Position numbers and translations under genes: made by a program. A stretch of DNA of 64,000 bases, taken from NCBI GenBank assembly GCA_032629725.1, contig JAFEVB010000008.1, positions 124,001 through 188,000 of the forward strand, written 5' to 3'. Every line of letters begins with the position of its first letter. Position 1 is the stretch's first letter. The DNA is from Gremmenia infestans. Lineage: Eukaryota > Ascomycota > Leotiomycetes > Helotiales > Hamatocanthoscyphaceae. Below are positions 35,109 to 45,643 of the stretch, in pieces. Below the pieces are notes generated by a model. The model was not told where the DNA came from, did no database searches, and saw nothing but the letters and a program-made list of their open reading frames with translations.

Positions 35109-38100
35109 GATGTCCAAAGTGCAATTGTCTTCACCGGATTTTCAAGCGTTTCGTCCTCATAGAGGTTATCACAAACAACGAATAGCCTCGTCGAACTTTA
35201 TTGCTTCTATATTGCTAAGACCAGTCATATGCAGGTCAATCAATATGCGGAAGATATAGATGATCAGAAATAGGCGAGAAAAATTTGGAAAACTAAACAA
35301 ATGCTACGGTGTTGTGGGCACCATCTTCCTTATGTATCTACTCCATGTGCCTGCTCTTGTGAAGATCTTGTAGCCTGGCGATGAAAAAGCATGGCCGGAA
35401 CTTCAAACACATGCTGTCAATATATGAAATGCTCTGTGTGTGAACAACGCCACTCGCTCCAAACCCCAAAAGAAAAGTCAGCCCGATTGGATTGTTGTAA
35501 TACGTACATGGTTCTCATATGCACTTTCCCGCTCTGAATCTCAGGACTCGGACACTACCTGCATCATGAGAAATATTAATGGCCATTGTATAAAAGACGG
35601 GACGGAACGACATAGGCTAGAGTCTTTTTTTTTGTTCTGGTAATGCAGGGACGGGTAAGAATCTTTCGCCTGGTGATACAAAAAATGCCCAAAGCAGGCA
35701 TTATGGCTGAAGCAGGGATCGAGAAAATCATCAACCCGATGTTAAAGTCTCCCCGACTCTAATCGGGAGGCTCGGACCGGCATTTATCAAGTTGATGGGG
35801 TGCAGAGAAAGCAAACTCTGCGGATCATCGCACACTGAGTGATAAAGAGAAGCTATGCTCGTTGGGTTTTTTTATAGAGTAGAGAAAAGGACAAGCAGAG
35901 ACATAACATCACAGAAGGCAAGATAGAAATTCCTGTATGTTCTGAGCTTTGGATGGGCCAGACTTGTTGTCATGAGGGTGCAGGTGCGGATTAGTACGGG
36001 TGGAAGTACCAAGGTATGATTACAGGTTGGGCATTTACCGGTACGTAAAGAGACAATCTAAAGATCCTTGTAGTACTCTGCTTTAAGTGCACATAGAATG
36101 AGATGTGCATGATTATTCCTGTAGATCGAATCTATTTCAAACTGGGCGGAAGCGGTGTTGCAGCGACAGTCGTTCAATTATGCAGTCGTGGAGTTGTGGA
36201 GTGAAGTGAAGTAAAGTGATAGACTACAGTAGCGATGCGATGCGAGACAAGGATCCGGCAGTACTGTACACTTCACGTGCTTTAAGCACCTGATGAACCA
36301 AAAAGATTATTTTCTTATTTTCCTCCTTTCCCCGCCATCAACATCGACGTCGTATCATGCCACTTCTTGAATATTCTATCATAATTTACGCGTTAGGTTG
36401 CGTTGTGGTCAATGCTCACAGCACGCTCAGCTCAAGGTCTCTGCAGCTCGAAAATATCTCATAGATCTGAGCACCCTCCAATTTTGAAGTCTGTAGAGCC
36501 CAGTTAGTAGACGATTGTCCAAATCTGACATTCGAGTTCTTCCCGAAGCAGTTTCGGAAGCAGTTGCTGCGTGCTTTTCTAACCTGAGTTGATAATGTAC
36601 CCACGTGAACAGTGGGGCACTCTCCATACTTTCGAGGCAGTACCTCAGATGCTCCTTCTTACACGTTTGAAGATCCGTTCTACAGTAAGTGGGAAAGTAT
36701 TCAAAGCTGGATTTGCAACTGGGCACTCGAATGCGTGGGGCTGGCGACCCACATGCAGCTCCATGGCAATGGCCATTGCATTAGCGGCAACGTGGTCTAC
36801 ACACGTGCGGATGTGCCAATGCTCCTTCCAGTATTGTATTTCCAGCAGTCCACTAGCCAGTTACGTCTCTGAAAGTTATATCGGCGGCTGTGTCATCACG
36901 CTCAAGGGATGTATTCTAAATTCAAATTTCCATGTTTAGATATCTTTGCTGTTTCCTCTCTAGAGCGGGTCAACAACATTTGAGTTGAACGATGCTTCAT
37001 TCAAACCTGTTACCTCTCTGCTTATGTATAGCTATAATATTTCTTGCTTGACGAATTGTAGATTCTGGAGGTTCCATAGCAGTGCCAGTGACTCCATTCC
37101 ATCCCAGAAATTCCCCTAACCCCGATCATCTACAAAAAGCGAGGGTCTAGCTTGTGTCACATTAGCCTTGCTCCCTTGTTGATCTGTAGCATTGACCTTC
37201 TCAAACTTGTGGGGAAAGAAATGACCCCGCCAAATGCGGGGAACATCGCAGCATTCCATTCCCTAAGTCCAAGTCTCGAATCTTAACCTATTTGCGATAT
37301 TTCCCGGCTTTTGGTCACATATATATATGCATGTATGATGCAGCTCAGTTGCTACCATGGAACGAGTTGGTGGAAATGGAGGACTAGGTAACAACCGGCG
37401 TACGTATAGGGCTGTGAACCGATAAATGGAATAGCGGAGTCTGACGCTCCGTTTCTCATATCCTTGACCGCTTTTCACCTTTCAATGTCGCATCATAAAA
37501 GAGAAGTTTTGATTGGAGTTGATCGCACAAAAGACTGAAAGTTTCTGCTTTTTGGTTCCTGTTATGGACATGATCTACCAAAATTGAACCCCGTTTCGAG
37601 GTGGAACAATTTTGCCTTTATAGTATCCTCGCTACTATACCTAGTCCTCTTAACTCGCAGGGCATATACTATCATTCTGGTGTTTCCTGGAGAAGCAAAA
37701 GTAGTGTACTAGAGAGTCAACCAGTCGGCATCAATAGCGAGGTTGAGGATCCGGGATGCCTGTTTCCCTTTTCCCCGCCTTTTCCATGCTCAAAGATCCA
37801 GATTTACTAGATTAGGAGAGCAACGGAGGCCTTTAAAGGAACCCGGTATACGTTCGCTAGTCGTAATGATAGCTGAGGGTTGAACGTTTTGTTTAAAGTT
37901 CTGATTCGCGTGGACATGGAAAGCTTTTGTCGGACTGGCTGCTCAAGGGATCATGATCATTCGATGCTGTCCGGTTGATTCCTCTACCTTTGTGTTTTTC
38001 TTGGATGTTTGCAGTATAGATTCTTGTGCTCTACTGTTTAATGGTGTTCTTTTCATATGGCATACAACCCATAGATTGATTGAGAAATCATCTATTATCC

Positions 38101-38687
38101 TACATCTCCATTTGTAATAATATTTTTATGCTTCCAGTACCATATTCCATATTTCCAAGGAGCAGCTCTCATAGCTTCCGTTGTCGTTTTCACCCTCCGA
38201 AACCGTAGTAGTCTCTCATCAAAAGTCACCCTAGAGCGATGTCAACGTAAGAACAGCCGAGTCTCAGCAATTCATTCTGCTCTTTCCTATATGAATTTTG
38301 CCTTCCGGTGTTTCTTAAACTTCTGTGGTGTTTTACGGCCTTCTCCATGGCAAGTGTCTACCTCGCGGTAGACAGAAAAAGCGGCACCGAATTTACAATG
38401 GTTTAGCGACCTGGGATACCAAAAGTCATAATTGCCATTTTTTATATATAGGAAGAGGAATCATAATAGACGGTTCAAGGATTCTTGATTGGCGGGCCTT
38501 TCATGTTTTAGCCGTAACATACTATAGGGGTTAAATACAATGACCTCTTTGCTGCTATCACCCCACAATGCGGGCCGCGTGCCCCCACCGGCACCGTAAC
38601 GCGGCTGACTCATACTTGGACCTAAGAATACTTTCTCCTTCACCTTCACAATGTTGTTATCATCCATCGCAATCAGTAAAATCAAAC
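35109..38687. other. Long gene-free interval
   Basis: 3.6 kb between the Pth11-like start and the GNAT start. Open frames (for example 36589-36939 and 37263-37478) lack family motifs or plausible splicing. It holds a GCGAT-type short tandem at 36232-36245 and, at 38370-38387, an 18-mer that recurs at 44396. The left part must contain the receptor gene's promoter. The rest is unexplained. Confidence 0.45.
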
Positions 38688-39433
38688 ATGGTGAAAGTCG
38701 TAATGCAGTCTGATCGACTGATGCTAGAACTCCTCGATCTAGACGCGCATTTGGTCGGGTTTCATAACCTAATGAGTGATGAAAAGAGCATGAAATGGTT
38801 GTAAGTTGTCGTCCGCCTTATCTCCCCAGAGAGCAAGCATATTCACAAATCCAAACTCGATGATTATAGCTACCGTGCTCATAGAACTCAGAAAAAAAGC
38901 CCCATCCGAGAGTCTCGAGGATTCCAAGGCGAAATTGCTAGCTCGTCTGCCTTCTCCAGACAAACCATGGATGGAGCAGTACGCTATATTGCTTCGGCCT
39001 TCTGCCCCAACCAAAGCCGGAACACTGATTGGGATACTTTGCATCCCTCGAATCTCTTCAGATGGTGAAATTCCTGAGCTCGGTTACGGGATCCATTCGG
39101 ACTATTGGGGACATGGTTATGCCTCAGAAGCGATCGCTTTATTTATCAGCTTCTATTGGGCCGAAGATAGTATTACACCCTATTATTCCTGCCCAAAGTT
39201 TCCGTTACTCGGTAGATGGTCTAGGCTGACCGTACAAACTAGGGGAAAACTCAAAAGATAGTCTTGAAGCATACACTGGACTAAATAACTTGGCAAGCCA
39301 GAGGGTCCTAATCAAAGCAGGATTCAGAAGACACGAGGTACTGAAAGGCTTCCATGAGGTTGTAGATGTAAATTCAGGTGAGAAGGTGATGGAGGACGTT
39401 ACTTGTTGGACTTTGGAACGTTCTAGGAAATGA
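38688..39433 (+). CDS. GNAT-family N-acetyltransferase, probably intact
   Basis: Exons 38688-38800, 38892-about 39169 and 39243-39433 give about 193 codons. Motifs in order are SDRLMLELLDLDAHLVGFHN, MEQYAILLRP, IPELGYGIHSDYWGHGYASE (the acetyl-CoA loop region) and NNLASQRVLIKAGFRRHE, the order of RimJ/RimL-type acetyltransferases. The first intron's acceptor was placed after CTCAG because the nearer TATAG would shift the frame at an A7 run. The second intron is uncertain: a 73-nt form (donor at 39170) and a 31-nt form both keep the frame. If neither is used, the frame ends at 39261. The acyl acceptor is unknown. Two broken relatives lie at 60.2-61.7 kb. Confidence 0.65.
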
Positions 39434-40612
39434 TAAAGAATGGGATGTTGGATTTCCCTCTTGCCATCTGTTGGTCTGTTTGAATGGTTATCCCCAGACT
39501 GATACGTATGATTAAACTTTCAATGTAAATATCGCACCGCTGCATATAAATTCATGATTCAATTGCCTCGGAAGGGAATTGAGTCTCTTCAGTTTGCCAC
39601 TTGATGCGACCCTTCAACTTTCAGTATAACGCTGCAAAATCCAATACGACAGAAATCTTATTTTATCCTTTCAAAACACCATTTCCGCCCCAGTATTGCA
39701 ACAGAGAATAATAACCTTTAGCTTTAATGATAGCTCCCGGCTTTAAGCAATTGAACTCATTACGTATTGTTATTTGATTTTTCTTTTCATAGAACAATAA
39801 AGAAAGCCTGAACTAAAGCACCTTTAAATGGCCTTTCTTAGTTCCACTAGCTATAGTTTATACGATGGATCCCAAGGGTCATGAAGTAAATCCGCTCTTT
39901 CCTCCCCCCAATCACCAAACACCCGTTACCAATCCAGCCTGCAATATCTTTTCCACACTAGTATAGGCTCTTCTTTCTCACCTTCATCCAGCGTTTTCAG
40001 TTTACTCTGGCCATCAGGCCCGAATGTCTTCACTAGTGGTGATTCCTTGAACTCAAAACGAGGCCATGGGTCAACTTCAATAGACCAAGTCGTGATTGGT
40101 AGCTAAAGCCGCACAGGCGTCCTGACTGTCCACCTTGAATATGGTGCATATATGTCTGAGACAAAGATTCTTTCGCCAATTGAAACTTTAATGACGACGA
40201 TAGCCTCATTTTTGCCTACGGATGTCCCAGTGCAGGTTCACAATGGCATATGCGAGGGTTATCAAGGAATGGAGGTACCGAGAAGCAAATCGAGGAAGTG
40301 CTGGGACTGGGTGTCAGAGTGGTCAAAGTGTCAGAAACTATGTTGGAGGGTGGAGTTCCCAACGTGAAAGAGAGGCTATTTTGATTTAAACACTTGTAGG
40401 AGCGAGATAAGTGGTATTAGTAGTTAAGGCTTAAGTGATGAAGGAAGATACGTACCATCCATTTTACCTTGCCATAAGGGGCAAAGCGTGACTTTGAGCT
40501 AGCGGCCGCTTTTGGTGCTTTAGAAAAAGAAATGTGTTCCAGACCAATATAAACATCTGCAGTCTGCCCTTGCGAATAGTGTCAAATATTCCCCCCCACA
40601 GACATTGTCTCT
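39434..40612. other. Intergenic with a broken protein-like stretch
   Basis: The left 400 bp hold nothing obvious. From 39853 to about 40225 the minus strand reads as protein with stops (listed separately). The plus strand at about 40270-40385 also has a protein-like frame (EVLGLGVRVVKVSETMLEGG) without a start. The 200 bp before 40613 would be the trm2 promoter. Confidence 0.4.
39853..40225 (-). pseudogene. Unrecognised protein fragment with in-frame stops
   Basis: One minus-strand frame reads continuously from about 40225 to 39853, broken only by a TAG (about 40104) and a TAA (about 39930). It reads IVVIKVSIGERIFVSDIYAP, YSRWTVRTPVRL, stop, LPITTWSIEVDPWPRFEFKE, SPLVKTFGPDGQSKLKTLDE, GEKEEPILVWKRYCRLDW, stop, ADLLHDPWDPSYKL. 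The composition is far more protein-like than random frames here. Either this is a decayed gene or it is exons whose splice sites I cannot see. I do not recognise the family. Confidence 0.4.
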
Positions 40613-42430
40613 ATGTTGCAATTTTCCCTGAGAACATGCAAGCGTTTTAGTCACAGCTTCTCCAGGCCGAGAAACTACGTACCGCCACGCAACTTCACCA
40701 TCACAATGGATTTTGTTCAGCCTCGAAGTAACGAGAGGAAGAGACCTTTTCAGGGAGGACGGGGCGCAAAGAGGCTGAGAACGCGCAAGGAGAAACCCAT
40801 CAAGGAGGGATCGAATGATGAGGTCCTACTCGCCGATGTGCGCGCTCTGTTCGCCGCGCAGAAGCTCTCGGAGGTCACCAAAATACCAATCATCGATTCC
40901 GCTGTCGATGTTACAGGAAGTGCCAATACGATTTTGCCGGAGCAAACCTCAGCTGGGGTCGAGGCTATTCGAACACCTGATGATTCCACATCTGAGGTTT
41001 TGCCATCGCCATTTACAGAAATCGAAGTCGAGGTCATCGAGCTATCTTCAACTGGCGACGGGCTTGCGCGACACCACTCTTCGAAACATTTATATGTTGT
41101 TCCATTTACTGCACCTGGGGATGTTGTCAAGGCGAAGGTGATTCGGCATTACGAGGATGAACAGTATTCCCTCGCAGACTTTGTGTCTGTAGTAAAAGCT
41201 GGGCCACTTCGCGATGACAGCCGGATCAATTGCAAGTATTTCAGCACTTGCTCAGGATGCCAGTTCCAAATGCTAGACTACACAACGCAATTGAAACACA
41301 AACGGACAATAGTTGAAAAGGCATACAAGAATTTTTCACAACTGTCTCCTGAACTGGTTCCAGTCGTCGAGGATACAATCGGGAGCCCCTTACATTACGG
41401 TTATCGCACGAAATTGACACCGCATTTCGATGGACCTCCGGGGTTTATCAGTAAGGCAGATAAGAGGAATGGGGTTAGGAAGTATTTTACAGAAGCTCCA
41501 AGTATAGGCTTTATGATTAAAGGTCAAAAGAAAACTCTGGATATTGAGGACTGCCCCATCGGCACAGATGCTGTCAGGATGGGCATGAAACGAGAACGAG
41601 GCCGGGTTGTTGAAGAATTGGACAAGTATAAGAAGGGAGCGACGATCTTGCTGCGTGAAAGCACGTTGAGAGTACAAAATGACGACGAGAAAGCTTCGGA
41701 ATCACCTCCCGACACAGTCAAGGTCACAACACCTACTTTCACAGACTTCAAGACATGCATTACAGACAATAATGCCACCTCAACTGAATACATCGACGAC
41801 TTTGTCTTCACCAATATTGCTGGCTCATTCTTTCAAAATAACAACTCGATACTTCCAGTTTTCACTCAATACATCAGAGATCACATTCTGCCCCCTTTCA
41901 GTGCAGGAGCCCCTGAAATCAAGTATCTGATCGATGCATACTCCGGCTCTGGTCTTTTTACGATTACACTTTCGTCAATGTTCACTTCCTCAACCGGCAT
42001 TGATATTTCAGTTGCCTCTATCGACTCGGCTCACGAAAATGCCACACTGAATAAGCTCCCTCCTTCGCGGTGTACTTTCATTGCTGCAGATGCCCCAGAG
42101 CTGTTCAAGTCTGTGGAGTATCCTACCGACGAAACGGTGGTGGTCATCGATCCACCAAGGAAAGGATGTGACGACAACTTCCTGACGCAATTATTGAAAT
42201 TTGGACCACGGAGGGTGGTGTATGTCTCCTGCAACGTCCATACTCAGGCAAGAGATGTTGGCGTCTTAGTAAGGGGGAAGTCTGGGATCAATGCGAGATA
42301 CAAGATCGAATCACTTCGTGGGTTTGACTTTTTTCCACAAACCGGACATGTGGAGGGTGTGGCCGTGCTGAGCAGGATTGATAGCGACGATGAAGAGAAA
42401 CCACCAGCAGGCGAGCTCCGAGACAGCTAA
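40613..42430 (+). CDS. trm2: tRNA (uracil-5-)-methyltransferase, Trm2/RumA family
   Basis: A single exon of 605 codons. The enzyme makes 5-methyluridine (position 54 in yeast Trm2) with S-adenosylmethionine. A TRAM-like beta-barrel lies at about residues 138-205 (VEVIELSSTGDGLARHHSSK). A cysteine cluster follows (CKYFSTCSGCQF), as in RumA-type enzymes. The Rossmann domain has DAYSGSGLFTITLS, DPPRKG and the nucleophile motif VYVSCN. The first ATG gives MLQFSLRTCKRFSHSFSRPR, basic and amphipathic like a mitochondrial presequence. A second in-frame ATG at codon 32 (TITMDFVQPR) would give a form without it. The C terminus is acidic. Confidence 0.93.
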   Translation: MLQFSLRTCKRFSHSFSRPRNYVPPRNFTITMDFVQPRSNERKRPFQGGRGAKRLRTRKEKPIKEGSNDEVLLADVRALFAAQKLSEVTKIPIIDSAVDVTGSANTILPEQTSAGVEAIRTPDDSTSEVLPSPFTEIEVEVIELSSTGDGLARHHSSKHLYVVPFTAPGDVVKAKVIRHYEDEQYSLADFVSVVKAGPLRDDSRINCKYFSTCSGCQFQMLDYTTQLKHKRTIVEKAYKNFSQLSPELVPVVEDTIGSPLHYGYRTKLTPHFDGPPGFISKADKRNGVRKYFTEAPSIGFMIKGQKKTLDIEDCPIGTDAVRMGMKRERGRVVEELDKYKKGATILLRESTLRVQNDDEKASESPPDTVKVTTPTFTDFKTCITDNNATSTEYIDDFVFTNIAGSFFQNNNSILPVFTQYIRDHILPPFSAGAPEIKYLIDAYSGSGLFTITLSSMFTSSTGIDISVASIDSAHENATLNKLPPSRCTFIAADAPELFKSVEYPTDETVVVIDPPRKGCDDNFLTQLLKFGPRRVVYVSCNVHTQARDVGVLVRGKSGINARYKIESLRGFDFFPQTGHVEGVAVLSRIDSDDEEKPPAGELRDS

Positions 42431-45181
42431 ACACAAGACATAACAGATACAAACAGTCTGAAAAGGAAATATTTAGGCCTGCTCTACTGTGAATGTCTCG
42501 GTGGACTCGCTGTATTTGGAAGTGTGTTTCAATATTCCCTGTCTTGAGCCAGGAATGGAATTAAGAAGTTCAAGTGAAATAAAAACTGCAGATTAAGCAA
42601 CTTGCATTCGATAGTATGTCGTTCCAACACTCGCTCTTTCGCTAGCATGATTCTCTGCCTTCCCCGCCCGATCCTTTCATCTCAAGCTAGTTGTTGCCTT
42701 GGCCTTTGCCCCTTTTCAAGCCTGTTCCCAAATCGGATAGGATACTAAGCCCAGAGACCAATACGGCGCTGAGGAAGAGATATCCGCGCCCAGACAAGAG
42801 TACTTGCAGAAATTACTCTAGATCTCCTTTCGACTGGCACGCCAGTCATATATCGCGATGACGATATTTTGGTCTTCTGTTACCGCCGCCTTTTTCCTAT
42901 AATTGAAGTGACAAGTATCCGTAAGAATTGGGCGCCTTTTTCTTGTGGGTCCCAAAATAGACATTTGCTCGACTTGATTTGAACTTAAAACAAGGGCTCC
43001 CGCGGTAGAAGTGTAAATGGAAAGACCCACAGTTTTTGGTAGAATAGCCTTACTAACATTTTTAACTCAGTGTCTTCGCCTGAACCTCCGCTATCTTATT
43101 CTTTATAACAAGCGGCTATTGGTGGCTTTTTTTTTCTATAGAGATAGAAAGTAAGTATCTAGGTCATACCATGATCTTTCAAAGACAACAGAAAAACAAG
43201 GTAAAGTTGGCAGGAACAAGTATTATTTGTTGAGTGTTGGGCCGGTCGGTATATTCACGTGGATGTCTCAGACTCGAGCAAGGTTTCCTGTGCCACGATG
43301 TCTTAAGATCTTTACATACCGGGGCGGCACGCGGCAGCGGGCGAGGCGATCTGGGGTAGGAGGGATGTGATGTGTTGGGTAGGTAGGGTTCGCACAGCGC
43401 CTGGTGGTTCGCTCATCACATGCCAGCATCACACAGTCTATGTTATCGTCAAAATGGGGGTACCTCCTTCTATTCGATGCCAGCAAAGAAGTCTTCTCCC
43501 ATAGTTGCATAACCTCGCACACGTCACATTTTCCATGACGGGAAGTGAGTCAGTATGCAGCAGGAACTATCACTCGGACTGATCATCTATTCGAAGAGAT
43601 TAGATTGGTGTGTTGATACATTCGCAGCCCTTTCCTGCTTGCCTGCTTCGCCCTGTCTCCTGAGCTCAACGTGGATTTTCGCCCCGGGGAAGAAGGCTTC
43701 GATAGCCAGTCTTTTCCATTCCTCATCGATGTCTGGAAAAGCGCTCCCCACGACCATAGGAAGGACGCCTCGTGCGTGGGAGGTCTTCGGCGCCACCCCT
43801 CAAGAACTCCCGGTTGGTTTGGAATTGTGCGGCTTTGGAATTAGTGAAGGCTGTTTCAAGAGCGAATATCGGCGCTCAGGTCGTGGGTGGGGTGGTTCAC
43901 GCATAGTGGGGGTTGTAGACAACCCCACCAAGTAAAGGCGCCTTGGGCAGACGAAGAACAAACGCCCCCAGGCTGGCATCAGAATACTCCGTAATAGCCA
44001 AACGGGGATATTTCGGTTGATGTCTAGACTTGTAAACCAGTAGAGAATGGCATTTATTCCCCGTAGGATAGGATGGATGGATGGCAAAGGAGTCACAGGC
44101 GAATGGAACGTAACATACTGACTAACTGTACTGCCGAGTCGCCCCGACAGATCGGGCTCCTTCATCCTCGGGGATATTGTATTATTTCTACTCCTCAGCC
44201 ATGGATTATTGTATCATTGGAGGCTTTGCTTTTATTTTAAAGTCTAATCTAATAACGACCTGGCAGCAAGCAGAAAGGCGGAAGCACGGGAGCGATCGAA
44301 TCGCGGCAGTACTGTATATAGATTCCGGCTGCGCCAGTAGTCAAGCTGGCAAAAGTATGAAACGGCGGTGAAAACACATAGGAGAGTCTCAGGGCAGACA
44401 GAAAAAGCGGCACTCCTTGACAGTATGACGGGCAGGAGCAGTCAAGAGCAATAAATGAGTGCCGCTTTTTCTATCCAGGGCGAGGGCTGCCCAGAGAGTG
44501 TGCCTCCGGGGCATGTTGATAGGCTGCAAACAACAACTCAAGCCCCCAGCGGTGAAGACACCGCTCTCTCGCCAGCATGAAGACTGGACGTGAATGGTGC
44601 GTATGAAAATCCTGATCGTTGCGCAAACGGGAGCCTGAAGCCGTATCCAACAGATCTAAGTGGCCGGGCACTCACCTGTTGTTGTTGTGCTCGGGGCCAG
44701 GTCACCATCTAGAGCTTCCAGTCCCACGCACCCACGCACGCGGAGCCGTGGCCGTGGTCGCCGTGGGGCCAGGCTGTTTGTTAATCAACTGTCACATATG
44801 AATCATTCAAATATCCCCATCCTACTGCCACCATCTCAAGTAATATCAAGAAAAAAACCTCTCCTGTTTTGCCTTGAATCCGCCTCTTCGCTTCCACTCC
44901 TGAAATCACCCTCTGCAATCTATATATTGTTGTGCCTCTTCCTCCGCCTATTATTGGGGCTCAGCGTTGCAGCGTATTCAGACTTACTGTCAGACTTATT
45001 GTTACACTTACCTACTACCACCCTCCATTTCCGTGTCCGTAATATAATAAGCCGGGCCTCAACATTCGAATTACTCACCGACCGCGTCGACAGTCTTATA
45101 CCCCGCGACGAACCCCATATTTAATCGATTTGAAAGACCCTTTCAAACACGCGAAAAACCCCACCACAAGAGAACGTCGAC
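42431..45181. other. Long gene-poor interval with a small inverted repeat
   Basis: 2.75 kb without a recognisable gene. A 69-codon minus-strand frame at 43587-43796 is somewhat protein-like but has no start or family. The 154-codon plus frame at 44660-45124 has the look of a chance frame in a leader region. A 16-nt perfect inverted repeat lies at 44400-44472. The last part is CT-rich and probably the 5' UTR of the next gene. Confidence 0.45.
44400..44472. repeat. MITE-like inverted repeat, 16-nt arms
   Basis: The arms AGAAAAAGCGGCACTC (44400-44415) and GAGTGCCGCTTTTTCT (44457-44472) are perfect reverse complements. A second inner pair, CTTGAC/GTCAAG, extends the stem. The 18-mer covering the left arm (44396-44413) is repeated exactly at 38370-38387, where no second arm is seen. 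This fits a tiny non-autonomous transposon or a solo end. No target duplication is evident. Confidence 0.5.
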
Positions 45182-45643
45182 ATGTATTTCTCTGTATCGC
45201 CTTCGGCGCCATCCACGTCTTACTCCACAGCCTCAGCTATTGATATCCCATCCTCTGGTTCAAGAACGAGTCAGGCCTCGTGTGCTTTCCCTTCTTGGCC
45301 ACGCCGTTCTTCTCTGTCGAGCAACACGAGCGCAGATGAAGAATATCACAACCACAGTTTCATAATCTCGGATGAGGAACTATTCCCATCTGTATTCGAT
45401 GACCAAGACTGCACACCTCCCGCGACACCAAGCTCAACTACAAGCCGGTCGCCGGCGTCGCCGATGTGCGAGCAGCAGATTGTCGTAGACCATGGATCGT
45501 TGATGCGCGATCTGATCGAGCAAGAAAAGGCAAAGAGGGAGAAGAGGGAGCGCAAACGACGCCGGAGTGGAAGTTCAAAGAAGTCGCGAAGTGTGAGCGG
45601 CTCAGATAGACATATGAGTCCAATTCAAGAGGCAGTGGAATGA
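45182..45643 (+). CDS. Small Ser-rich hypothetical protein with basic C terminus
   Basis: A single exon of 153 codons. I do not recognise it as a named family. The first 100 residues are Ser/Thr/Pro-rich with an acidic patch (DEELFPSVFDDQD). A charged helix follows (GSLMRDLIEQEKAKREKRER) ending in a bipartite basic stretch (KRRRSGSSKKSRS) that could direct it to the nucleus. Codon-like composition and the compact helix suggest a real gene in an otherwise empty 6.8-kb interval. The long CT-rich upstream region fits an extended leader. The function is unknown. Confidence 0.6.
   Translation: MYFSVSPSAPSTSYSTASAIDIPSSGSRTSQASCAFPSWPRRSSLSSNTSADEEYHNHSFIISDEELFPSVFDDQDCTPPATPSSTTSRSPASPMCEQQIVVDHGSLMRDLIEQEKAKREKRERKRRRSGSSKKSRSVSGSDRHMSPIQEAVE

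Noticed and set aside
39212..39242. 31-nt intron in the GNAT gene
   Set aside because: It keeps the frame but is shorter than any other intron here. The 73-nt alternative (donor at 39170) is preferred, though not proven.
43587..43796. 69-codon minus-strand frame (VVGSAFPDIDEEWKRLAIEA)
   Set aside because: It is mildly protein-like, but a stop lies directly before it, there is no ATG, no clear upstream exon and no family match. It is kept only as a note.
44660..45124. 154-codon open frame upstream of the small Ser-rich gene
   Set aside because: It is rich in Ser/Leu/Arg with no domain and overlaps a CT-rich leader region. It looks like a chance frame.
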